Assembly: GCA_963721365.1 (NCBI GenBank)
Contig: CAVRJE010000023.1
Coordinates: 310,001-374,000 of the forward strand
DNA length: 64,000 nt
Source of the DNA: CAIQPS01 sp963721365
GTDB taxonomy: Bacteria; Actinomycetota; Thermoleophilia; RBG-16-64-13
Reading direction: 5' to 3'
Below the pieces are notes generated by a model that saw nothing but the letters and a program-made list of their open reading frames with translations, had not been told where the DNA came from and did not search any database. Both the position numbers and the translations under genes were made by a program. Positions within the stretch are counted from its first letter, which is position 1; each line of letters begins with the position of its first letter. Shown piece after piece: positions 9,530 to 19,787 of this stretch.

Positions 9530-9781
9530 CTACTCGGTGACTATGCTGATGACGCGCCCGGCCTTGCCGGTGGTGAAATCCACCTTACCGTCGGCGGTCG
9601 CGAACAAGGTGTCATCGGAGCCGATGCCCACGTTGACACCCGGGCGGAACCTGGTGCCGCGCTGGCGGACAAGGATCGAGCCGGCCGTGACCGTCTCGCC
9701 GGCGAAGGCTTTGACGCCCAGACGCTGAGCATTGGAATCGCGGCCGTTCCTGGAGCTGCCGCCACCTTTCTTGTGAGCCAT
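9530..9781 (-). CDS. rpmA: 50S ribosomal protein L27
   Basis: 83 aa, complete. Begins MAHKKGGGSSRNGRDS, so the N-terminus is the type that needs no Prp cleavage (it lacks the firmicute N-terminal extension). QRLGVKAFAGETVTAGSI and RQRGTRFRPG identify L27. It sits 13 nt after rplU, in the usual rplU-rpmA-obgE order. Confidence 0.98.
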   Translation of the reverse strand: MAHKKGGGSSRNGRDSNAQRLGVKAFAGETVTAGSILVRQRGTRFRPGVNVGIGSDDTLFATADGKVDFTTGKAGRVISIVTE

Positions 9782-9794
9782 TCCCTATCCCTTC

Positions 9795-10097
9795 CTAAGC
9801 GATCTTTTGCACCTCGAGGCGCGTGAGCCCCGAGCGGAAGCCGGTCTTCTTGCGAAAGCCCCGCTTGGGTTTGAACCTCGAGATGGTGATCTTCGGTCCC
9901 CGCAGATGCCCGACCACAACGGCCGTCACCGTGGCTTCTTTCCCATCGGCGGCCAGACGGAGATCGCCCCCGTCGGCGACGAGCAGCGAAGGCAGCTCGA
10001 CGGTGGCGCCCTCAGCGGCGTCGAGGCGGTCGACGACGAACTCCTGCCCTTCTTCTATCCGGTATTGCTTACCGCCGACCTTGACGATGGCGAACAT
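9795..10097 (-). CDS. rplU: 50S ribosomal protein L21
   Basis: 100 aa starting at ATG 10097 (MFAIVKVGGKQYRIEEGQ). The C-terminal signature is KITISRFKPKRGFRKKTG. The same frame stays open far upstream, but the start is fixed by family alignment and by the promoter and leader between it and rng. First gene of rplU-rpmA-obgE. Confidence 0.98.
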   Translation of the reverse strand: MFAIVKVGGKQYRIEEGQEFVVDRLDAAEGATVELPSLLVADGGDLRLAADGKEATVTAVVVGHLRGPKITISRFKPKRGFRKKTGFRSGLTRLEVQKIA

Positions 10098-10166
10098 CCC
10101 GACTCCTCGCATATTCTCATCCGACAGCGGCGGCCACCTCAAGGCGGCCGCGAGCAAGGCAGTATA
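10098..10166 (-). promoter_or_regulatory. rplU promoter and leader hairpin
   Basis: A TATACT -10 box lies at 10161-10166 on the minus strand in the gap between rng and rplU. It is followed by a leader of roughly 57 nt containing a stem of nine pairs (arms 10130-10138 and 10143-10151, loop TTGA in the RNA). The only imperfect pair is a G-U that is a wobble on the minus-strand transcript but a mismatch on the other strand. This supports an RNA element in the rplU message. Autoregulation by L21 is inference from known ribosomal leaders. Confidence 0.55.
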
Positions 10167-10258
10167 GCAAGGTTGGCGCCCGGCTGCCACCTGCCGCCGC
10201 CGACCGCCGGGGCGCGGCGCGCCTGCCGCCGGCGCTCGCGACGGGCCCACCGCTCCCG

Positions 10259-11705
10259 TCAGTCGGGCACGATCGCCACGTGGGCGAGCGGGACTTCTTC
10301 GCCTGCCTGCTGGAGCTGTAGAAGACGCCCCGTCACGGCCTCCAGGCGCTGAAGCATCTCGCCGCTCCCGCACGTGAGGCGAGCGGCGATCCTCGGGTGC
10401 ACCTCCACCCGCAGGACGGGCAGCACGGAACAACCGAGCAGGTCTTCCAGGCGGCGCTCGACGACGATGAGCGCCGACTCCTCGGAGATGACCCGGCCCT
10501 GTCCTCTGCAGACCGGGCACGGAGCGGTCACTATCTCCCGCAGCCCCTGGGTGACGTTCTGGCGCGTCATCTCCACCAGCCCCAGCGGCGAGATCTCCAT
10601 CACGTAGGTCTTGGTGCGGTCGAGGGTGAACTCGGCCTCGAGAGCCGCGAGCACCACTTCCCGATTGGTCTGCGCCGTCATGTCGATGAAGTCGATGACG
10701 ATGATGCCGCCGATGTCGCGCAGGCGGAGTTGCCGGACGATCTCCCGGCACGCCTCGAGGTTGGTCTTGAGGGTGGTGTCTTCCAGTTGGCGCCTGCCGA
10801 CGTAGCGGCCGGTGTTCACGTCGATCACGGTCATCGCTTCAGTGTGGTCGATGACGATGTGTCCGCCCGACGGAAGGCCGACACGCCTGGCCAGCGCTTT
10901 CTCCATCTCCTGCTCGAGGCCAAAGCGCTCGAAGAGGCGCGTCTCCCCGTTGTGGCGCTCCACGCGGTCTTTGAACTCGGGGGCAACGGCGCGCAGGTAG
11001 CTGACGAGCCGCCGGTGCAGCTTCTCGTCGTCCACGATGACCGCAGAGAAGTCGGGGCTGAGCAGGTCGCGGGCGCTCCTGACCGCCAACTCCGCTTCGG
11101 CGTAGGCCAGAGCCGGCGCCGGCGCCGCCTGTGCCCGCCGTTCCGCCCCGGCCCACACCCGCTGCAGGAAACGGAGATCGCGCTCGATCGCCTCCTGGCC
11201 CGCCCCTTCCGCGGCCGTCCGCACGATGACGCTCCCGGTCTCGGGTCTTACCTCACGGCTTATCGCCCTCAGACGCTCCCGCTCGCCCTCGTCCAGCCGC
11301 CGAGATACCCCGGATCCCTTCCCGCCGGGCAAGTAGACGACGTAGCGGCCGGGGATGCCCACTTCCATCGTCAGGCGCGGGCCCTTCCCCCCCATCGGGT
11401 CGCGCGTCACCTGGACAAGCAGTTCTTTGCCGGGTTTGAGAAGGTCGCCTATCTTCCGCGAGCCGCCGCTCCGCACCTCGGGGGCCACCACCTCGCCGAC
11501 GGACAAGAACCCGTTGCGGTCCAGCCCTATGTCGACGAAGGCGGCGTCCATTCCGGGCAGCACGTTCTCCACCCGGCCCTTGTAGACGTTGCCTACCAAG
11601 CGACTGCCGGTGCGGTCGTTCGAGGTACATCTCCGCCAGCTTTCCGTCTTCGAGCACGGCCACGCGCGTCTCCAGATGGTCCCGAGAGATGATCAGCTGT
11701 TTCAT
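10259..11705 (-). CDS. rng: Ribonuclease G/E family endoribonuclease (one frameshift)
   Basis: Single-strand-specific endoribonuclease for rRNA maturation and mRNA decay. About 480 aa. N-terminus MKQLIISRDHLETRVAVLED, S1-like segment VGNVYKGRVENVLPGMDA, FVDIGLDRNGFLSVGE, the catalytic DNase I-like region VIDVNTGRYVGRR and IIVIDFIDM (acidic metal ligands), and the zinc-link CPVCRGQGRV. The long C-terminal scaffold of E. coli RNase E is absent, so RNase G-like. One extra base near 11600 separates ERPHRQSL from VGNVYKG. It directly follows the DUF2344 gene (14 nt), a pairing seen in many Gram-positive genomes. Confidence 0.93.
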
Positions 11706-11718
11706 GAGATCCCGGCCT

Positions 11719-14256
11719 TCAATCTACGTGGATGCCGGTGCGGCGGATGGAAACAGGGACGAGCCTCAGCCCGGAGGCCTGCTCCAACGCCTTCAGAACG
11801 AGTCCCGGCCGCGCGGTGCCCGCCGGCGTGACCGCCGCGGTGAATTCGACGACCCACTCGCCCTCAGCGTCCCGGACTCATGGAGATCTCTTTCACGTAC
11901 CGCCTGACATCGACCGCGCGGACGCGGTCCTCACGGGTCTCTTCCACCACCCAGGCGCCCGCCTCGGCGAAACGCCGCGCCCCTTCGAACAGAGCGGCGG
12001 CGTTGGCCGTGCGGGCGGCGTCCGAGTCGCGGGCATCACCGTCCGCTGCGGCCACCGAGAACATCACCTGGTACGACGCCCCCGTCACCCGGGCGGCCAG
12101 TCGCCGTGCCTCCTCGTAGGGACGCAGATCGAGGAGGCGCATGTGCCCGGGGAGAGCGGCCGCCAGCCGCTCCGCGAAACCTTCCGCAGGCTCGTCCGCC
12201 AGTTCGAACTCGCACAGCTCGTCCAACCCTTCTGTGCCAACACCCAGAGGCAGGACCAGACTGAGCAGCGGCTTGGGCCGCATGCCGGCGGAGAGGGCCA
12301 GGTCGCCTCCGGCCCGGCGAACGGCCCGCCGGAAGGCCTCCATGCGATCGAGATGGCCGAGAAAACGGCCCCTGCCGGTGACGGAGAAGCGAGCGACGTA
12401 GCGCCGAGGCGGCCGGCGCTCGCCTCGGTGCCGGCCCGTGGCGCGCTCGCTGCGGCCACGGCGGCCGGCGGAGGCTATCTGGTTCCCGGGCGGATCCTCA
12501 CAGGCTCCGCAGACCGTGCAGCCGTCCCAGCGGCAATCGCCGGTCAGCCTGCCGCGCGAAGCCTTCTCCCACTCGGCCCACAGGAAGTCGCGATCGGGCA
12601 CCCCTTCGACGACGTCCCAGGGGAACGCGCGTTCCCGGGGGAACGGCGCGGTCGCCATCTCCTCCGCCGACGCTCCCGCTTCCGAGAACGCCTCGGCCCA
12701 GGCGCCGGCCCGGAACTGCTCCGTCCAGGAGTCGAACCGGGCCCCTTTCTTCCAGGCCGCCTCGATGATCGCTCGCCGTCTGCTCGTCTCCTCGCGCCAG
12801 GGCGGCCTCCAGATAGCTCTTGCCCGGGTCCGACATGGCCAGACGGATGCCCGGCTTCCGCAGACGGGCCCGCAGCAGCTCCTGACGGCGCTGCAGGGTC
12901 TCCCGATCGGCCATGGCCGCCCACTGGAACGGGGTGAACGGCTTGGGGATGAAGGTGTTGACGCTCACGTTCAGCTGCAGCCTTCCTGCCCGGCCTGCCA
13001 GCAGGCCCCGGCCGGCCTGACGCACCTTCAGACACAGATCGGCGATGGCGAGCGACGTCGTCGTCGGTCTCCCAGGGAAGGCCGATCATGAAGTAGAGCT
13101 TCAGGGTCGTCCGCCCTGCCCGGAAGGCCTCCTCGGCCGCTGCCAGCACGTCGCTCTCGGTGACGTTCTTGTTGACGATGTCCCGCATCCGCTGGCTGCC
13201 GGCCTCCGGGGCGAGCGTGAGTGAGCCCCCGGTCGGCGACGCAAGCCAGGCGAGCCGCACCGCCGCGGTGTCCACGCGCAGCGACGGGAGGGAGAGGCGC
13301 ACCTCGGGGTGCGCGGCGGCGACCCCCGTCAACACCTCCTGCAGACAGGAGTAGTCGGTGGTCGAGAGCGAGGCGAAGGCCAGTTCTTGATGCCCGGTCG
13401 CCGCCAGTTCGTCGCCGGCCAGCGCCAGGACCTCGGCGGCCGGGCGCTCCCGTACCGGCCGGTACCACATCCCTGCCTGGCAGAAGCGGCAGCCCCGGGT
13501 GCAGCCCCGCATGACTTCCACCCAGGCCCGATCGTGAACACCGGCGACCAGCGGCACCAGGCACGACGCCGGGTACGGGGCACCCTCCAGCCGGGCCACC
13601 GCCCGTCGCCTGACCCGGCTGCTCGACCCCGGGACGAAGACGCCGTCGATGCGCCCCAGGCGGCGCTTCGTCTCGGCTCGCGACGCTCCCCCGCGTCTTG
13701 CCGCCGCCATCTCCGCGAGGATCTCCGGGAACAACTCCTCCCCGTCGCCGACCGCGACCGCGTCCACGAAGCGGCCGACCGGCGCGAAGTTGGCGCAGGC
13801 CGGGCCGCCGGCGAGCACGAGGGGGTGCTCCTCGGTACGCACCGCGGCGTGCAGGGGGATGCCGGCCAGATGGAGCATCTCCAACAGGTTCGTGTAGTGG
13901 AACTCGTGCTGAAGCGTCACCGCCAGAAGATGGGCGTCGGCTACCGGAGTCCACGTCTCCAGGGTCAGGAGAGGGACGTTCCGACGGCGCATCTCGGCGA
14001 TCGCGTCGACCCACGGCAGGTAGGCCCGTTCGACCCCGACTCCCTCCTCGCGGCGCGCGAGGTGGTAAAGGATCTGGATGGCCTGGTTAGAGATGGCGAT
14101 CTCGTAGGTGTCGGGGAAGCCAAGGACCACCCGCAGTTCCGCAGGTTCTCCGCTGAATCCCGGTCCGGCGCCCGCCTCCTCGCCTATGAGCCGCGCCGGC
14201 TGCCGGATGCCGGCGAGCATGGCCTCGAACGCGCTGTCGTACCGCGGTGCTCTCAA
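11719..14256 (-). CDS. TIGR03960-type radical SAM protein fused to DUF2344 (frameshifts)
   Basis: Rebuilt as one ~845-aa protein. Residues ~1-250 form a B12-binding-like N-terminal domain (VVLGFPDTYEIAISNQA, LLEMLHLAGIPL, LVLAGGPACANFAPV, VDAVAVGDGEEL). The radical SAM core follows, with cluster motif MRGCTRGCRFCQAGMWYRP (C-x3-C-x2-C), LSLPSLRVDT, TLAPEAGSQRMRD and VNTFIPKPFTPFQW. The C-terminal ~220 residues are DUF2344 (FSVTGRGRFLGHLDRMEAF, GMRPKPLLSLVLPLGVG). Frame changes lie near 13050, 12790 and 11868. I see no stop separating the two halves in the rebuilt frame. The start is TTG 14256, overlapping the DUF697 stop as TTGA; ATG 14220 is an alternative. The substrate is unknown; genetic linkage to rng suggests RNA-related work (inference). 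Confidence 0.85.
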
Positions 14257-15106
14257 CGCCTCATCGAGCCCGCCAGCGCGATCACTTTGCTGGTCGAGGC
14301 GGGAGCCCCCTTCTCGAAGTAGGCGATGGCGCCCAGGCCCACAGCGGTGGTGGCCGAGTATGCCGTCACCATCCTCATGACGATGGCGAGCCCCGGGACT
14401 GCCCGGACCAGCAACCTGCCCAGACCCCGGAACCCGAAGCCGAGCGCCACCAGGCCCGCGAGTTCGACCGCCCGTTCCTGGTCGATGCGCTCGCCGTACA
14501 TGGCGGCGATATTGAGGACCATCTTTGCCTGGTTGAGCGTCATCGCCGGCATGTCCGAGCCGGGGACGAAGAAGACGAGGGCTATGAAGACGTTCTGCGC
14601 CGAAGTGCGGGCTATCAGGCGGCGGGCAGCTGCACGCCGCACGACGGGGTACCGCCGGCCCAGCGCGATCCCCTTGTCGCCCGCCGTCTCCGCGCAGAGC
14701 GAGAACAGGCGGTCCCAACCGGCGTCGCTATCGGAGAACGATAGCCGGACGATGCCGCCGGCAAGGTAGCCGGCCTTGTGCCTCGTCCCCGGCCCCTCGT
14801 CGACGGCCACGATGACCGATCCCTTCGCGGCCACGGCCGCGAGCGAAGCCTCGACCTCCGACTCCTTGTCAGGGGTGGTGAGCACGACCAGCAGCTCGCC
14901 GGGGCCGGGGCTACGCCTGCCGGCCCGCTCGAACGGATCCGGCATGGCTCGAGGGAGCCGTGCCGCCCTCGGCAGAACCGCTCCCTGGCCCGCTCCACGA
15001 GGACTTGATCGCCGGCCAGCACGATCGACGCGGACTCGGCCGCGCTCGCTGAAGCCTCTTTCAGCGCTTTCAGGCTCTTCGTAAGGTTCAAAGGCAGCTT
15101 GGCCAC
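14253..15106 (-). CDS. DUF697-domain membrane-associated protein (one frameshift)
   Basis: About 284 aa from GTG 15106 (AKLPLNLTKSLKAL), which has GGGGAGG upstream. The N-terminal half resembles a sensor-like alpha/beta domain (GELLVVLTTPDKESEVEA, GSVIVAVDEGPGTRHKAG). The C-terminal DUF697 domain carries SAQNVFIALVFFVPGSDMP, TLNQAKMVLNIAAMYGE and two hydrophobic helices with GFGFRGLGRLLVRAVPG, ending in the IAYFEKG signature. DUF697 proteins are predicted to be membrane-bound partners of GTPase-like proteins; no function is established. The frame changes near 14965. Coupled by TTGA overlap to the radical SAM gene. Confidence 0.75.
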
Positions 15107-15140
15107 TCCCAGCCTCCCCAAAGTTGGGCGCCGGGGGCTG

Positions 15141-16342
15141 CTACTTAGCCTGCCCGGCCACCGAGTGAACGTGGACGCTCTCCAACAGGCCGATCGCCAT
15201 CAAGAATACTACCAGCGAACTGCTGCCGAAACTCACGAACGGCAGGGGGATGCCGGTCACGGGCATGATGCCGATCGTCATCCCGATGTTCACGAACACC
15301 TGGAACACGAGCACCCCGGCAACGCCCGTCGCGATCAGCCGCCCGTACATGTCTTCCGACAGCCGGGCGATCCGAAGCGCCCGCCAGATGATGACGGCGA
15401 AGAGCCCCAGCAGCAGCAGGGCGCCCATGAACCCCAGCTCCTCGCCGATGACGGCGAATATGAAGTCGGTGTGGTGCGCCGGGAGGAAGTTCAGGTGGGT
15501 CTGCGTGCCGTGCATGATAGCCCTTCCCCGTGAACATGCCGCTGCCGATGGCGATCTTGCTCTGGGACAGCTGGTAGCCGAGGCCGGCGAGGTCCTTCTG
15601 CGGATCGAGGAAAAGAGTGAGCCGCTGCAACTGATAGTCCTTGAGCAGGTGCACGCCGAACGCGCTTGGCAGCACCCGAAGCACCATCACCACGGCGAGG
15701 ACGACCGGCACCGGCCAGAGCGCCCAGATGCGGCAGCCGGATGCCCCACACCACCAGCATCGTGGCGAGAATGGCGCCGAAGACGAGCGCGGTGCCGAGG
15801 TCGGGCTGCAGGAACACCAGCGCGGTGGGGATCAGCACGTAGACGACGCACAAGATGACGAACCGCAAGCGGTGCCGCAAAGCGACTCCCTCGGCAAGCA
15901 CTCCGGCAAGCGACAGGATCAGCAGCAGCTTCGCGACCTCCGACGTCTGCAGGCGGAAGAACGGCAACTGGATCCAGCGGTTCGCTCCCACCTGCTCGCT
16001 GCCGCTCCCGGCGAAGAGGGTGAGAACCAGAAGCGCCAGCGTGGCGAGGTAGATGTAGGTGCGCCAGCGGGCGAGCCAGCGGTAGTTGCCGATGCTGGTC
16101 ATCAGGAGCAAGAAGAGCCCGATGACCACGCCGACCCCCTGCGATCTGAGGTAGTAGAACGGAGTGGAGATGTTGGTATCGGCATGGGTCGCGGAATAGA
16201 GCACGAACAGGCCGAAAGTGACGAGGGCCAGGGTGGCCGCCAGCAGTATCCAGTCCATGCCGCGCAGATAGCCGCCCAGGGAGAAACCTAGCGGCTGGCG
16301 CCGTTCGCGAGCGTGCTGGAGGACCTTGGGCTGAGGGGTCAT
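15141..16342 (-). CDS. rodA: Rod-shape SEDS peptidoglycan glycosyltransferase RodA (two frameshifts)
   Basis: Lipid II-polymerising SEDS protein of the elongasome, partner of the class B PBP encoded just upstream (9 nt). About 400 aa and about ten transmembrane segments. Motifs: GMDWILLAATLALVTFG, the RWIQLPFFRLQTSEVAKL signature, FLQPDLGTALVFGAI, KIAIGSGMFTGKGY, FLPAHHTDFIFAVIGEELG, GMTIGIMPVTGIPLPFVSFG (SEDS catalytic-loop and C-terminal signature). Shifts near 15720 and 15512 are each followed immediately by family sequence. Confidence 0.94.
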
Positions 16343-16350
16343 CTACCTTC

Positions 16351-18276
16351 CTACTCGGTCACCGGGATGATCCTCGGGCCACCGGACTCAGTGTGGAAGT
16401 AGGCCTCGAGCACCCGCCGCACGACCGGGGCCGCGATCGAACTACCGTGCCCGCCCTGCTCGATGATCGCGACCACGGCGATCTCCGGGACTCCGCTCGC
16501 GTCGGCCGGCGCGTAGCCCATGAAGAGGGCGTAGTCGTCCTCGGGCAGCTTCTGCGACGTGCCGGTCTTGCCCGCCACCGATATGGGGAAGCCCTTGAAG
16601 GCCCCGTAGGCAGTCCCGCGACGGGTCTGCGGTGACCTGCGACATACCGGTGCGGATCAGATCGAGGATCTCCGCGCTTATTCCCAGCGTGCCCCGCTTC
16701 TCGTTCTCGAACTGGTGGATGATGTTGTTCGAGGCATCGGTGATGCGGAGTCCGAGGTGCGGGACCCACAGCGTACCCCCGTTCGCGATGGCTGAGAGAG
16801 CGACGACCATCTGCATGGGCGTGACCAGCAGGTCGCCCTGGCCGATGGCCAGGTTGATCTCGTCTCCCGGCCTCCAGGTCTTCTCCAGGTCGGTCTTGCC
16901 GACTTCGGCCTTCCAGTACTTGTCGGGCACCCGGCTGCCGGTGGTCTCCCCCGGCAGATCTATTCCGGTGGGCTGCCCGAAGCCGAATTGGCGCACGCCG
17001 TTCTGCAGGACGGGGCTCGGCTGCTGATAGAGCAGATTGCCCACGTTGTAGAAGTAGACGTCGCACGACTCGGTGATGGCCTGCAGCAGGCTGACGTTCC
17101 CGTGCCCCGCGGGTAGTCCAGTCCTTCCATGTCTGCTGGTTGGTGGAGTACTTGCCGGTGCAGTCGAACGTCGTGTCCGCGTTGATGAGGCCGGCGTCGA
17201 GAGCCGCGGCCGCGACGAACGGCTTGAAGGTGGAACCCGCGGGATACAGGCCGTCGATGACCCGGTCGAAGAGCGGAAAGTGAGCCTGGGGCGCGTTCAG
17301 TTCGGCGTACTTGGTCTTCGTCATCCCCCCGACCCAGAGAGAGGGATCGTAGTCGGGATAGGAGGCCAAGGCCAGGATCTCGCCGGTGCGCGGGTCCATC
17401 GCCACGACCGCCCCGCCAGCGGCATTGGTGAATTCCGTAGCGTGAGCCGCCTGGATGCCCTCGACGAGAGCGGTCTCGGCGGCCTGCTGCAGCTCGCTGT
17501 CGATGGTGAGCACCAGGTTGCTCCCCGGAGTCGGAGCGCGGTCCTCCAGGAACCGCTTGGGACGTCCGGCCGCGTCGACCTCCACGGTCTTCCAGCCGTC
17601 CGTGCCCCTCAGGAAGGAGTCGTATTTCCTCTCGACTCCGTCCTTGCCGATGGTCGCCCCGGCCCGCAGCGTGGCGAACTCCTCGTTGTCGAGGTCGTTC
17701 TGGGAGACCTCGCCCACGTAGCCCAGCACATGGGTGGCGAGCGCCCCGAAGGGATACTGGCGCAGGTAGGATGCCTCCACCTGGACGCCCTGGTATTCCA
17801 GGCCGTGCTCCTTGATGTGGGCCACGACGGTGTTCTCGGGCACGTCCTCCTTGACGATGTACGTCACGTACGGGTCCTTCTTCGCCTTGTCGTAGGCCGC
17901 CATGAGATCGGTCTCGGGGATGTCGAGGATCCGGGCCAGGCCGTAGATCTCCTGCTGGAACTTCTCGGGGTCTTTCTTCGGGTCGTACATGTCCATGGGA
18001 AGGATGCCCACGTTGAGACCGGCCCTGTTCTCCACCAGGATCTTGCCGTTGCGGTCGTAGACCACCCCGCGCGCGAGCCTCGACCTTGACATCCCGTTGC
18101 CGGTTGTCCTTCGCCACGGCTACGTAGGAGTCGCCGGACAGGATCTGAAGGAACCACAGGCGGAAGCTCAGCACGCCGAAAAGAGCGAAGACGATGATCA
18201 GCAAGACGCCGACCCGCATGCCTACGAACGAGTCGTCCTCCGGCGACCGCTTCTTCCTGACCGGTTCGAGGATCAC
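16351..18276 (-). CDS. mrdA: Penicillin-binding protein 2 (class B transpeptidase; three frameshifts)
   Basis: Cross-links peptidoglycan for lateral wall growth. About 640 aa. A cytoplasmic start followed by one TM helix (RVGVLLIIVFALFGVLSF), pedestal domain (ARGVVYDRNGKILVENRAG), GATIGKDGVERKYDSFLRG, and the transpeptidase domain with SxxK AGSTFKPF, an SxN-equivalent SCDVYFYNVG and KTG in AGKTGTSQ. Shifts near 18085, 17120 and 16615. It follows mreD by 3 nt and precedes rodA, matching the canonical mreBCD-mrdA-rodA order. Confidence 0.94.
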
Positions 18277-18279
18277 TCG

Positions 18280-18814
18280 TCAGCTCCGCGGGGCCGGGCG
18301 GCCTCGAGATGTCCGGCCTGGCAGCAGCCGGACGCGAACCAGGAACACGTAGAGCGGAGCGGTGATCAACCCGTCGATGACGGCTTCAGGCAGCATCTGG
18401 GTGCCGATCATCGTGAGCAGGGCCGCGCGTGGGCCCATCATGAACTGGAACAGCCCGAACACGAACTGGGCGAGAAAGGAAGTGACACCGGCCAGAAGAG
18501 CCACGCTCCAGGGGTTCACCGTGCCGAACCGAGCCACGAACATGCCCACGAAGTAGCCGACGAGCACGTAGATGAGCGACCGCACGCCGAGCGGCTGGAA
18601 GTAGGCGATGTCGGCTACGAGGCCTACGAAGAAGCCGAAGACCGCGCCTTCAAGCGAGCCCCGGCTGACGGCCACGATGATGGTGAGGATCAGGAACAGG
18701 TCCGCGGTGACCCCGAGTACGCTGACGTGCGAGATGCAGCACGGTCTGCAGGAGGACCGCGAACACCAGCAGCAGGACGACCTTGCCGACCACGACGAGC
18801 TCTTTCCGGCCCAT
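18280..18814 (-). CDS. mreD: Rod-shape-determining protein MreD (one frameshift)
   Basis: Small polytopic membrane component of the Mre complex, ~177 aa. Starts ATG 18814 (GRKELVVVGKVVLLLVF). Several TM helices follow: GSLEGAVFGFFVGLVADIA, PLGVRSLIYVLVGYFVGM, VALLAGVTSFLAQFVFG. The frame changes near 18735. In the raw sequence its N-terminus is in frame with the mreC tail; a TAG in a neighbouring frame just before the ATG suggests two separate genes and an indel. Confidence 0.88.
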
Positions 18815-18822
18815 CGATCCCG

Positions 18823-19772
18823 CTACCCCGTCGTGCTCGTCGTGGTGTGAGGTACCCGTGGTACCCGTGGTGCCCGTCGTGCCAGTGGTCCCGGTGGCAC
18901 CCGAGTTCTCGGGCACGATCAGGACCATGACTTCTTCAAGCACCCGGAAATCGAGGAACGGCTGGACCTCGATGTCCTTGTAGCTGTTGACGTCCTCCTC
19001 CCCCACGTTCGCGACGATCCCTATGGGGATGTCCGCGGGGTAGACGCCGCCGAAGCCCGAGGTGACGATGACAAGCTTGGGGTCGACGACGATGTCGCGG
19101 TCCACGTAGTCCATGGTCAGCTTGCCCGAGACGGAGCCCTCGACGATCCCCTCTCGCCCTCGATCCCTGGATCTTGGCCGCGACGCTCGATTCGGAATCG
19201 GTGATCAACTGCACCTTCGCGGCATGCGCCGTGACCTCTATCACCTTGCCCACGAGGCCCTTGCCGGCTAGTGATTCGCCGGCCAGAGGCGTGGAGCCGA
19301 CGACCGCCTGGTCCACCTGGAGACCGTCATCCGATCCTTTATCGATCTGGATCCAGGCCTGCCAGCGCGTGGGCGACTTCGCCGGTCACGCGGGCCACGA
19401 TGAAGTCCGTGCCCGCGGGAAAAGTGCCCTTGTCCCGGAGATCGAGCAGGCTCTTGAGACGCTGGTTCTCCTCTCCCTGCTCCTGAAGCTTGGATCACCT
19501 CCCCCTGGAGCACCTGCACCTGTGCGGCCAGCCGCTCGGCGTCTTTGTGTGCCGACCAGAGGGTGGCGACCCAGTCGTATCCGTCCTGGAAGGGCTTGGC
19601 GATGCGGGCACCCCACGATTGCAGCGGGGCGAGCAGGCCGGCGGTCCCCTGTTGGACGGCGTGGACCGGGCCGGATTCGGTCTCCCGAAACGACACTGTG
19701 AGCACAGCGAGCGACGCGATGATCAAGACGACGAAGACGAACCGTCGCCAGGCCACCTTGTTGCGTGGCATA
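18823..19772 (-). CDS. mreC: Rod-shape-determining protein MreC (about four frameshifts)
   Basis: Bitopic scaffold linking MreB filaments to PBP2/RodA. About 316 aa: TM anchor FVFVVLIIASLAVLTVSF, coiled coil (AERLAAQVQVLQGEV, QGEENQRLKSLLDL), then the beta-barrel domain (GLVGKVIEVTAHAAKVQLI, YVDRDIVVDPKLVIVTSGFG, GVYPADIPIGIVANV). The frame changes near 19495, 19360, 19165 and 18855. The C-terminus is a TTG-repeat tail encoded by a degenerate tandem repeat of 9-12 bp at about 18846-18900. The start ATG 19772 lies 15 nt after the mreB stop. Confidence 0.88.
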
Positions 19773-19787
19773 TGGTACCTCGCTAGC

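Noticed and set aside
18650..19114. MreC-MreD fusion protein
   Set aside because: The raw frame is continuous, but a TAG in a neighbouring frame just before the MreD ATG gives normal gene ends, and both genes carry other indels.
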